This document shows positions 57,382 to 64,000 of a stretch of DNA of 64,000 bases, piece after piece; position 1 is the stretch's first letter; every line of letters starts with the position of its first letter. The DNA is from Micromonospora profundi (GTDB taxonomy: Bacteria; Actinomycetota; Actinomycetes; Mycobacteriales; Micromonosporaceae), in NCBI RefSeq assembly GCF_011927785.1, contig NZ_JAATJK010000001.1:6202501-6266500 (forward strand), given 5' to 3'. The notes beneath the pieces are model-generated. The model worked only from the letters and a program-made list of their open reading frames with translations. It made no database searches and was not told the origin of the DNA. Position numbers and translations under genes: made by a program.

Positions 57382-58809
57382 TTAGGCCGCTGCTAGGTGG
57401 ACTCCGTCTCGGCCTTGGCGTTTTACCGCGTAGAGGGCCTGGTCGGCTCTTCGCAGGGTGCCGTCGGGGGACTCGCCGGGGCGGGGCAGCGCAACACCCA
57501 CGCTGATCGTGCGCCCGATGCGGCGGGCGGCCTCGGCCAGCCGTTCGGCGATCCGGACCGCCTCCTCCGGACGGTTCACCTCGATCACCGCGACGAACTC
57601 GTCACCACCGATCCGGTACAGCTCGTCCCCGTGCCGCAACGCCCCCTCCAGCGCCCGGGCCAGCCCGACAAGCACCCGGTCGCCGGCCTGGTGGCCGTAC
57701 GTGTCGTTGACAGTCTTGAAGCCGTCCACGTCGATCGCCAGCAGCGCCGTACGCCCGGGGGTGGCCGCCGCGATCCGCTGCCCGAACGGGCCTGTGTGCC
57801 GCAGCCCGGTCAGCGGGTCCGAGCTGGCCTGCTCCCGGAGGCGGGCCAGTGTGTGCAGCCGTTCCAGGCTGGTCCACGCCTGCCCGGCGAGCAGTTCCAT
57901 GAGGCTGACCGTCGTCGGATCGGGGCGCAGCACCCGCGCGTCGGCCACGAGCAGCGCCCCGCCAGTGTCGGACGGGCCGACCGGAACGGCGATGAGCGTG
58001 CGTACCCCGGCCCGGGTCAGTGCCTGGTAGTCCTCCGTGGGCGGATGTCCCACCTCGCCCAGCGTGTAGCCGGCCCCGTACCGGTGTGCCCGCTCCACGA
58101 TCCGGCCCAGCGTCTCCGGACCCGCCCCGGCCAGCTCCGCCCGGATGCGGGTCTCCAACTCGCCGGGGGCCGCCCGGGACGGCCCGAGCCGCGCGCCGTC
58201 CGGCCCTCCGATCAGCAGCACCGCCGTGGAGAGGGTGGAGACCTCACGCGCGGCGCAGGTCGCCGCGCTCATCACCGCCTCCTCGGTCTCGGCCGAGGAG
58301 AGGGCGGCGGCGTGCCGGAGCAGCTTCTCGCTGCGGCTCTCCGCCGGAGGGCCGCCGAGTGCGGCGATCCGCGCACCGAGCAGGGCTGCCAGGCGCTGCG
58401 CGGTCTCCCGCCACGGCTCCAGGTCGACAGGCCCGCTCCACTGGAGGTCGAGGACGCCGACAGTCCGGCCCGACGGGTCCAGCACCGGTACGCACAGTTC
58501 CGTGGTCACGTCCGGGCGTACCGGAAGGTAGTCGGGGTCGACGGTGACGTCCGGGACCACTGCGGTGGCCCCGGTGGCGTACACCCGGCCGACGATGCCG
58601 GTGCGTGCCGGCACCGTGGCGAAGACCTGCCAGGCGCCGGTCGCAGCCACGCAGCGCAGCCGGTCATGGACGTCGAGTAGCACGGAAATGGTCGCCGAGG
58701 TGTGTTGGGAGAGGGCGCTGACCGTCCACCGACAGGCCTCCGGCACGCTCGACGCCATCGTCAGGCGGACGGTGACGTCACGGATGACTCGCTGATGATC
58801 CACTCGCAC
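57382..58809 (-). CDS. GAF-GAF-GGDEF diguanylate cyclase
   Basis: 475 residues, no membrane helices. Two GAF-like sensor domains (about 15-150, GIVGRVYATGATAVVPDV; and about 165-310, TLIAVPVGPSDTGGALLV) precede a GGDEF domain (about 320-475) with SSDPLTGL, AIDVDGFKTVNDTYGHQAGDRVL and an intact GGDEF at about 401-405. RHGD five residues before GGDEF is a canonical inhibitory I-site, so it should make c-di-GMP with product inhibition. GTG 58809. It diverges from the GGCT-like gene, with copy C of the LexA-like element between. Confidence 0.92.
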   Translation of the reverse strand: MRVDHQRVIRDVTVRLTMASSVPEACRWTVSALSQHTSATISVLLDVHDRLRCVAATGAWQVFATVPARTGIVGRVYATGATAVVPDVTVDPDYLPVRPDVTTELCVPVLDPSGRTVGVLDLQWSGPVDLEPWRETAQRLAALLGARIAALGGPPAESRSEKLLRHAAALSSAETEEAVMSAATCAAREVSTLSTAVLLIGGPDGARLGPSRAAPGELETRIRAELAGAGPETLGRIVERAHRYGAGYTLGEVGHPPTEDYQALTRAGVRTLIAVPVGPSDTGGALLVADARVLRPDPTTVSLMELLAGQAWTSLERLHTLARLREQASSDPLTGLRHTGPFGQRIAAATPGRTALLAIDVDGFKTVNDTYGHQAGDRVLVGLARALEGALRHGDELYRIGGDEFVAVIEVNRPEEAVRIAERLAEAARRIGRTISVGVALPRPGESPDGTLRRADQALYAVKRQGRDGVHLAAA

Positions 58810-58885
58810 GTCGTTCCAGGTAGGGGAGGGTTCGGCCAGCGCCGAGCCACACGATCAAGCGTACTCACGGCGGCGGTTGACGACC

Positions 58886-58919
58886 TTCGTACACACGTTC
58901 TATCCACAGCCTGTGGACG
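58886..58919 (+). promoter_or_regulatory. LexA-box-like/TCCACAG element, copy C
   Basis: Plus-strand TCGTACACACGTTCTA (58887-58902) again matches the SOS consensus at 10 of 12 conserved positions and is followed by TCCACAGCCTGTGGA (58903-58917) and a further partial GCAGCCTGTGGG. Relative to the gene at 58983 it has the same order and orientation as copy A relative to the gene at 32591. Confidence 0.6.
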
Positions 58920-58982
58920 CAGCCTGTGGGTTCAGCCGCCGGCCGCCGTTAGCGTGGGACCCCCGGCACCGAGGAGGCGACA

Positions 58983-59693
58983 ATGCCCGCGCACCCGAGC
59001 GCCGTCCCGCCCGCGGCGCCCGTCGTGGTCACCGCCGAGGAAAAGCTCGTCTGGTACGTCGCGTACGGCTCGAACATGCACGCCGCCCGGCTGGCGTGGT
59101 ACATCGGTGGCGGGTGCCCGCCCGGCGGCCGACGGACGTACCCGGGCTGTCGTAACCCCCGTCCGCCCCGGCGGTCGGTGCCGGTCTCCCTGCCCGGCGG
59201 GATCTACTTCGCCGGCGAGTCCGGCGCGTGGACCGGCGGGATGGCGTTCTACGACCCGCAGCTGCCCGGGGTGGCCGCAGCCCGGGCCTACCTGGTCACG
59301 ATCGAGCAGTTCACCGACATCGCGGCCCAGGAGATGTACCGCCCAGCGGGCGACCACGCCGACCTACTTCCGGCGACCGTCGAGGCTGTCGACACCGCCG
59401 TCGCCGACGGCCGGACCACGCTCGGCCCCGGACGCTACGAGACGCTGATCTGCCCGGGGCACCTCGCCGGAGCCCCGCTGCTCACCTTCACCGCTCCCGA
59501 GCCGTCGTCGGCCGTACGGTGCCGGCCACCCGCGCCGCTCTACCTCGGGATGATCGCCCGAGGGCTGCGCGAGTCGTACGGATGGCCGGCAGCGCGGATC
59601 GCCGACTACCTGGCCCAGCGGCCCGGGGTCGCCGAAGGCTGGACGCCCGACGCCGTCGCGGCCCTGGTCACCGACGCGCTCACCGCCGACTGA
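58983..59693 (+). CDS. gamma-glutamylcyclotransferase-like (GGCT fold) protein
   Basis: 236 residues. WYVAYGSNMHAARLAWY (about 25-41) is the glycine-rich YGSN loop that starts the GGCT/AIG2 fold, and GGMAFYDPQLPGVAAARAYLVT fits its beta-barrel. The C-terminal helical part (about 180-236) is extra. Some database entries name similar proteins histone deacetylase, which the sequence does not support. The catalytic Glu was not placed with confidence. GAGGAGGCGAC precedes ATG 58983. Copy C of the LexA-like element lies about 65 bp upstream. Confidence 0.7.
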   Translation: MPAHPSAVPPAAPVVVTAEEKLVWYVAYGSNMHAARLAWYIGGGCPPGGRRTYPGCRNPRPPRRSVPVSLPGGIYFAGESGAWTGGMAFYDPQLPGVAAARAYLVTIEQFTDIAAQEMYRPAGDHADLLPATVEAVDTAVADGRTTLGPGRYETLICPGHLAGAPLLTFTAPEPSSAVRCRPPAPLYLGMIARGLRESYGWPAARIADYLAQRPGVAEGWTPDAVAALVTDALTAD

Positions 59694-59900
59694 CAAGGGC
59701 GGCGCGAAGACCGCGACGGGCCGTGCGGGTCACGCCGAGCGCCCGGCTCGACCGGTCGGCGTTCGGATGAGAGGCTGTCGGAGAGCGGCGACCCCCGATG
59801 CGCCGCCATCCACGATCGACACTTCCGACGGCGTCGGTCGGCGACCCGGTCGACCCACAGGCCGGGCACCGCACACGCGCCGATTCTCACGAGGAGTCCC

Positions 59901-61607
59901 ATGTCCATTCCCGGGATGCGTCGGGCCGGCGTCGCCCTGACCGCGCTCGCGGTGGCAGCGCTCGGCGCGGTCGCCACCACCCCCGAGCAGGCGGACGCAC
60001 GACCGAAGCCGGTCGACGTCACACTGCTGGCACTCAACGACTTCCACGGCAACCTCGAACCGCCGAGCGGGTCCAGCGGCACCATCGCCGGGCAGACCGC
60101 GGGCGGCGTCGAATACCTCGCGACCCACCTGGCCGAGCTGCGCGCCGCCGCCAAGAAGAAGAACACCATCACCGTCGCCGCCGGTGACCTGATCGGCGCG
60201 TCTCCGCTGCTCTCGGCCGCGTTCCACGACGAGCCCACCATCGAGGCGTTGAGCATGGCCGGGCTGGACTACGCCAGCGTCGGCAACCACGAGTTCGACG
60301 AGGGCGCCGCCGAGCTGCTGCGGATCCAGAACGGCGGCTGCCATCCGGTGGACGGCTGCGCCGACGGCACCCCGTACCGGGGCGCCGGCTTCAAGTACCT
60401 GTCCGCCAACGCCTTCAAGACCGCCACGGGCAAGCCGCTGCTGGCGCCGTACGCGATCCACAAGGTGCAGGGCGTCAAGGTCGGCTTCATCGGGATGACC
60501 CTGGAGGGCACCCCGGAGATCGTCAGCCAGCAGGGCGTCGCGGGCCTCACCTTCGCCGACGAGGCCGACACCGCCAACCGGTACGCCCGTGAGCTGCGGC
60601 GCAAGGGCGTGGAGGCGATCGTCGTGCTGCTGCACGAGGGCGGCACCCAGGCCGCCACCGGTGGCATCAACGACTGCGTCGGCATGACCGGGCCCATCGT
60701 GGACATCGCCAACCGGATGGACCCGTCGATCGACGTGGTGGTCAGCGGCCACACCCACCAGGCGTACAACTGCGACATCAACGGCAAGCTCGTCACCAGC
60801 GCCAGCTCGTTCGGCCGCCTGGTCACCGACATCGACCTGAAGATCGACCGCCGGACCGGTGACGTCATCTCCGCCAAGGCGGAGAACATGGTGGTCACCC
60901 GCGACGTCGCCAAGGACCCGAAGCAGACGGCCCTCATCGACCGCTACAAGACGGTGCTCGGCCCGGTCGCCGGCCGCCAGGTCGGCGAGACCACCACGGC
61001 GATCACCCGGAGTCAGGAAACCCTCTTCGGTACGACGATGGGTGAGTCACCACTGGGCAACCTGATCGCCGACGCGCAACTCGCCGCCACCGACGACGAA
61101 CAGAACGCCGTCGCCGCCTTCATGAACCCCGGCGGGGTCCGGGCCGACCTCGACGCCGGCCCGGTCACCTACGAGGAGGCGTTCACGGTCCAGCCGTTCG
61201 CCAACAACCTGGTGACACTCGACCTGACCGGTGCGCAGCTCTACTGCGTACTGGAGCAGCAGTTCGTCACCGGCCGGACGCTGTACCCGTCGTCGACAGT
61301 CGGCTACGTCGTCGACCCGGCCGGCACCACCGGCACCGTCGCCGACCCGTGCGCCGGCACCCGCGTGGTCCGGGGCAGCCTCACCATCGGCGGCGCCGCC
61401 GTCGACACCGCCGCCACCTACCGGGTGACGGTGAACAACTTCCTGGCCGGCGGCGGTGACGGTTTCAGCGCCCTCACCGGCGGGACGAACCTGGTCACCG
61501 GCCAGATCGACCTGGACGCGTTCGTGGCGTACCTGACCGCGCAGTCGCCGGTCTCCGCCCCGACGCTCGACCGCATCCGCACCACCGCCGAGGTCCCCGC
61601 CGCCTGA
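59901..61607 (+). CDS. secreted bifunctional metallophosphatase/5'-nucleotidase
   Basis: 568 residues with a Sec signal (about 1-33, ending AAL GAV ATT-type). The metallophosphatase domain has LLALNDFHGNLE (about 42-53), VAAGDLIGASPL, SVGNHEFDEG (about 127-136) and VVSGHTHQAYNC, giving all metal ligands of the calcineurin-like family. The 5'-nucleotidase C domain (about 375-535) holds NPGGVRADL and the substrate stack NFLAGGGDGFSAL. It releases phosphate or nucleosides from external nucleotides. No membrane anchor, so it is free or loosely held. A 15-bp hairpin follows. Confidence 0.93.
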   Translation: MSIPGMRRAGVALTALAVAALGAVATTPEQADARPKPVDVTLLALNDFHGNLEPPSGSSGTIAGQTAGGVEYLATHLAELRAAAKKKNTITVAAGDLIGASPLLSAAFHDEPTIEALSMAGLDYASVGNHEFDEGAAELLRIQNGGCHPVDGCADGTPYRGAGFKYLSANAFKTATGKPLLAPYAIHKVQGVKVGFIGMTLEGTPEIVSQQGVAGLTFADEADTANRYARELRRKGVEAIVVLLHEGGTQAATGGINDCVGMTGPIVDIANRMDPSIDVVVSGHTHQAYNCDINGKLVTSASSFGRLVTDIDLKIDRRTGDVISAKAENMVVTRDVAKDPKQTALIDRYKTVLGPVAGRQVGETTTAITRSQETLFGTTMGESPLGNLIADAQLAATDDEQNAVAAFMNPGGVRADLDAGPVTYEEAFTVQPFANNLVTLDLTGAQLYCVLEQQFVTGRTLYPSSTVGYVVDPAGTTGTVADPCAGTRVVRGSLTIGGAAVDTAATYRVTVNNFLAGGGDGFSALTGGTNLVTGQIDLDAFVAYLTAQSPVSAPTLDRIRTTAEVPAA

Positions 61608-61624
61608 CGGCTGGCCTCTCGACA

Positions 61625-61658
61625 GTCGGGCCCCGGAGCACCCGCTCCGGGGCCCGAC
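61625..61658 (+). terminator. 5'-nucleotidase gene terminator
   Basis: Perfect 15-bp stem (61625-61639 with 61644-61658), 4-nt loop, 18 bp after the stop codon. Confidence 0.85.
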
Positions 61659-61802
61659 CCGTCCCTGCCCGTCCTTGCCCCTGCCTGTCCCTGGCGGCCC
61701 GGGGAGATCGCTCGAACATGGCCGCACCTCGGCCGGCGGGGCCAGGTGGCTCTTTGCCGGCGGGGCACGGTGGCTGTCGGTGTGCTCTGCCATGCTGGCC
61801 CG

Positions 61803-62276
61803 GTGAGTGTGACCTGGCGGCATCTGCCCGCATCGGCCCGTGAGATCGCCAACGCGGCCGGCGAGGCCGTCACCGCCGCCCATCAGCGCGACCCCACGAC
61901 GTACGCGGTGGCGGTCGAACGGCTCACCGGTGCAGACCGGTCCGGCCTGGTGCTCGGCGTCGTCGTCCGGTTGCTGCTGGAGGAGACACATCCGGACGGG
62001 CTCGACGGTGACGACGTCCGCCAGGTGCTGGAACGCTGCGTTCGCGCGGCCGCCGAATGGTGCGCCGACGTCGATCCGCACGTGATGCTGGTGCTCCTCG
62101 CCGGGGCGCTCGGCGTGTACGACCCCGGCGACGACGACAATCCGCCCAGCCCGGCGGCGGTTGCCCGTCACGCTCCGCTACTCGTCGCCGACCTGGTGTC
62201 AGCCGCCGGCCGGCCGCTCGACGGCTATCTGGCTGCCGCCTTCGTCGAGATCGAGCGGACCGAACGGCACGACTGA
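61803..62276 (+). CDS. hypothetical all-helical protein
   Basis: 157 residues, soluble, predicted mostly helical (SVTWRHLPASAREIANAAG..., LVLGVVVRLLLEETHPDGL, MLVLLAGALGVYDPGDDD). No conserved family recognised and no signal peptide. GTG 61803 is chosen because the sequence becomes typical from there; the upstream 19 codons are low complexity. Convergent with the methyltransferase, 58 bp apart. Confidence 0.7.
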   Translation: MSVTWRHLPASAREIANAAGEAVTAAHQRDPTTYAVAVERLTGADRSGLVLGVVVRLLLEETHPDGLDGDDVRQVLERCVRAAAEWCADVDPHVMLVLLAGALGVYDPGDDDNPPSPAAVARHAPLLVADLVSAAGRPLDGYLAAAFVEIERTERHD

Positions 62277-62334
62277 CCGGCCTCGCCCATGCTCTTCGTA
62301 CACCCTCAGGTGGCCCGGGCGGCCGCCGCCGCTC

Positions 62335-63159
62335 TCAGGCTGGCGAGGGCGTCCGCTCGGCCACCACCTCCAGATACTCCGCCGGGATCCGCACCGTACC
62401 GTCGGTGGCCCGGTTGTTCGTACGGGCCAGCTGCACCAGGTCGGCGTGCAACTCCGGTCGTCGTTCCTCGGGCAGCGCCTCGAACGCCTTCAACGTCGGC
62501 CCGTAGTTGGCCCGGAAGAAGTGGGCGAACTCCTCCGGTGTGCCGAAGCGGAAGACGAACTCCCGGCGTACCGCCCGCAGTTCACCCGCCGCGTCGCCGA
62601 GCAACTCGCGGAGCCGGCCCTCGTCGCCCCACTGGACCGGCGGGCGTAGCCCTGCCGGTGGCGGTACGTGCCGCCCCACCGTGCGGAACAGGTCGCCGAT
62701 GAAGCCCTGCGGCGTCCACGACGCCAACGCCAGCGTCCCGCCGGGTCGGCAGACCCGGACCAGCTCCGCCGCCGCCCGCTCCTGGTCCGGCGCGAACATC
62801 ACGCCGACGACGGACAGCACCGCGTCGAAGGAGCCATCGGCGTACGCCAGCCGCTCCGCGTCCCCGGTGACGAACGTGACCGGGAGGCGTTCCGCCGCGG
62901 CGCGTGCGTGGCCCCGTTCCAACAGTTCGGGTACGTAGTCGACGCCGGTGACGACGCAGCCGCAGCGGGCGGCGGCGATGGCGGCGTTGCCGGTGCCGGT
63001 CGCGACGTCCAGCACCCGGGTGCCGGCCGACAGGTCGGCTGCCGCAACCAGCCACTCGGAGATCGGGTGGATGAGCGCGGCGACCGCGCCGTAGTCGCCG
63101 CTGGCCCAGGTCACCTGCTGGCGTGTCTTCACGGCGTTGAGATCGAGTGCGGTGGTCAT
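62335..63159 (-). CDS. class I SAM-dependent methyltransferase
   Basis: 274 residues. Core motifs RVLDVATGTGNAAIAAAR (about 48-65), VTGVDYVPELLERGHARA, FDAVLSVVGVMFAPD and LVRVCRPGGTLALASW are those of UbiE/COQ5-like small-molecule methyltransferases. Acceptor unknown. ATG 63159 has GGGAGAC 6 nt upstream. Transcribed in the same direction as the LuxR gene, 75 bp downstream of it. Confidence 0.9.
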   Translation of the reverse strand: MTTALDLNAVKTRQQVTWASGDYGAVAALIHPISEWLVAAADLSAGTRVLDVATGTGNAAIAAARCGCVVTGVDYVPELLERGHARAAAERLPVTFVTGDAERLAYADGSFDAVLSVVGVMFAPDQERAAAELVRVCRPGGTLALASWTPQGFIGDLFRTVGRHVPPPAGLRPPVQWGDEGRLRELLGDAAGELRAVRREFVFRFGTPEEFAHFFRANYGPTLKAFEALPEERRPELHADLVQLARTNNRATDGTVRIPAEYLEVVAERTPSPA

Positions 63160-63234
63160 CGGTGTCTCCCTCGGACGGCTCGTTGTGCCATCGACGCTAG
63201 GCAGGGCGACACCCTCGGTAATCGGCAGAAACAC

Positions 63235-64000
63235 CTATGTTGGCGGCACCAGCCCTCGACGGCGGGCCGTCGCGGCCGCCTGGCCCCGGCTGGGCACCGC
63301 GAGCTTGTCCAGCACCGCCGACACGTGGTGGTCGACGGTGCGGGTGGAGAGCGACAGCCGCGCGGCGATCTCGGCGTTGCTGAGCCCGTCGACGAGCAGC
63401 TCGAGCACCTCCCGTTGCCGCGCCGTCAGACCGCTCGGGTGCGCGGCCGTCGCCGGCCGCGGCCCCCTCGGCACCCGGGCCATTCCGCGTCCGCGCAGGT
63501 CGGCGCGGACCCGTCGGGCCACGGCCACCGCACCAAGACCGTCCAGGATCCGCAGTGCTTCACCGGCCGCCGGGCCGTCGCCGCAGGCCAGCGCCTCCAC
63601 CCGGGAGTACGCGCAGCCGAGCTGCTGCCATTCGTCGGCCGCACCGGCCCAGTCGCCCTCGATCAGCCGCCGGTACGGCGACGCCAGCGCGTCGGCGTCC
63701 CCGACCGGTTCGCCGACACGCCACAGCCAGTACGCCAGTTCCCCGGCGAACCAGGGTTGGCCCGCCTGCACCGCGAGCTGGTACGCGCGCCGCAGCTCGG
63801 CGACCGCCGGCGCCGCGTCGCCGGCCAGCCAGTGTCGTTCCGCCAACGCCGCCGCGACCGGCACCACGAACTGGAGTTCCCGGCTCTGCGCCGCCCAGTC
63901 TGCCGCCGTGTCCAGGTGCGGGGTCGGCTCGTCGCGGCGGGCACCGAGCCGGCCCAGCGCGACCAGGGCCGGGACGAGGCTCCCGCCGGGCTGCGCAGCG
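63235..64000 (-). CDS. LuxR family regulator, N-terminal part outside the window
   Basis: At least 254 codons stay open to the right edge, so this is the C-terminal part of a larger protein. The visible region has helical repeats (AAALAERHWLAGDAAPAVAE, TPR-like) and a C-terminal LuxR helix-turn-helix, LTARQREVLELLVDGLSNAEI then ARLSLSTRTVDHHVSAVLDKL. The helical-repeat-plus-HTH layout fits large ATP-dependent (LAL/MalT-like) LuxR regulators, whose ATPase domain would lie beyond the edge; this is inferred. It may control the downstream methyltransferase. An internal GTG at 63867 is unlikely to be the true start. Confidence 0.85.
   Translation of the reverse strand, partial: AAQPGGSLVPALVALGRLGARRDEPTPHLDTAADWAAQSRELQFVVPVAAALAERHWLAGDAAPAVAELRRAYQLAVQAGQPWFAGELAYWLWRVGEPVGDADALASPYRRLIEGDWAGAADEWQQLGCAYSRVEALACGDGPAAGEALRILDGLGAVAVARRVRADLRGRGMARVPRGPRPATAAHPSGLTARQREVLELLVDGLSNAEIAARLSLSTRTVDHHVSAVLDKLAVPSRGQAAATARRRGLVPPT

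Overview
The window is chromosomal DNA from a high-GC actinobacterium. Coding regions have strongly GC-biased third positions and many GTG starts, the 23S/5S rRNAs are actinobacterial in type, and gene order (SRP RNA-dnaX-ybaB-recR, lysC-asd, an AftD-type arabinosyltransferase locus) fits Micromonosporaceae. Micromonospora is the most likely genus; this is inferred from gene content and repeat style, not from a search. There is no integrase, transposase, plasmid gene, CRISPR array or large biosynthetic cluster. Most of the window is core chromosome.

Layout. 1-3170: the end of an rRNA operon (23S partial, 5S, strong terminator). 3.2-6.6 kb: a VOC protein, a VanW-family envelope protein and an NADH pyrophosphatase. 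6.5-19.8 kb: a cell-envelope glycan locus (flippase-like protein, GT-C-like membrane protein, small DUF2613 protein, GT2, GT4, a very large AftD-type arabinofuranosyltransferase, an acyltransferase, a DUF3068/PorA-family protein and a methyltransferase). The same gene families occur together in the Mycobacterium tuberculosis Rv0224c-Rv0236c region. 20.2-22.4 kb: a DUF6230/DUF6114 pair behind two palindromic sites. 22.5-31.2 kb: housekeeping and metabolic genes (DUF885 hydrolase, DMT exporter, PHP hydrolase, M23 lipoprotein, tadA with its partner, a TetR/thioesterase pair, deoD). 31.3-34.5 kb: a small accessory-looking stretch bracketed by two tRNA-Ser genes. 34.6-39.9 kb: SRP RNA, dnaX, ybaB, recR, with a DUF998 gene inserted on the other strand. 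40.2-46.1 kb: a complete dipeptide/oligopeptide ABC importer operon. 46.1-54.6 kb: a secreted HNH lipoprotein with a coupled partner, two MFS exporters, leuA with a Leu-codon leader peptide, an ArsR-like regulator, a nitroreductase and a lipoprotein. 54.9-57.2 kb: lysC-asd. 57.4-64 kb: a GAF-GAF-GGDEF cyclase, a GGCT-like protein, a secreted 5'-nucleotidase, a hypothetical protein, a methyltransferase and a LuxR regulator cut by the window edge.

The most interesting non-coding signals are four. First, a 14-residue leuA leader peptide with four consecutive Leu codons sits under its own promoter. Second, a 40-bp element joining a LexA-box-like palindrome to a TCCACAG palindrome occurs as direct repeats flanking a DUF1349 gene, with a third diverged copy 26 kb away. 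Third, a 22-bp-arm inverted repeat occurs twice, 19 kb apart, once running into the end of a gene. Fourth, twin TTACC/GGTAA palindromes lie upstream of the DUF6230/DUF6114 pair. Many operons end in long perfect hairpins (15-21 bp arms) usually without a strong U-tract.
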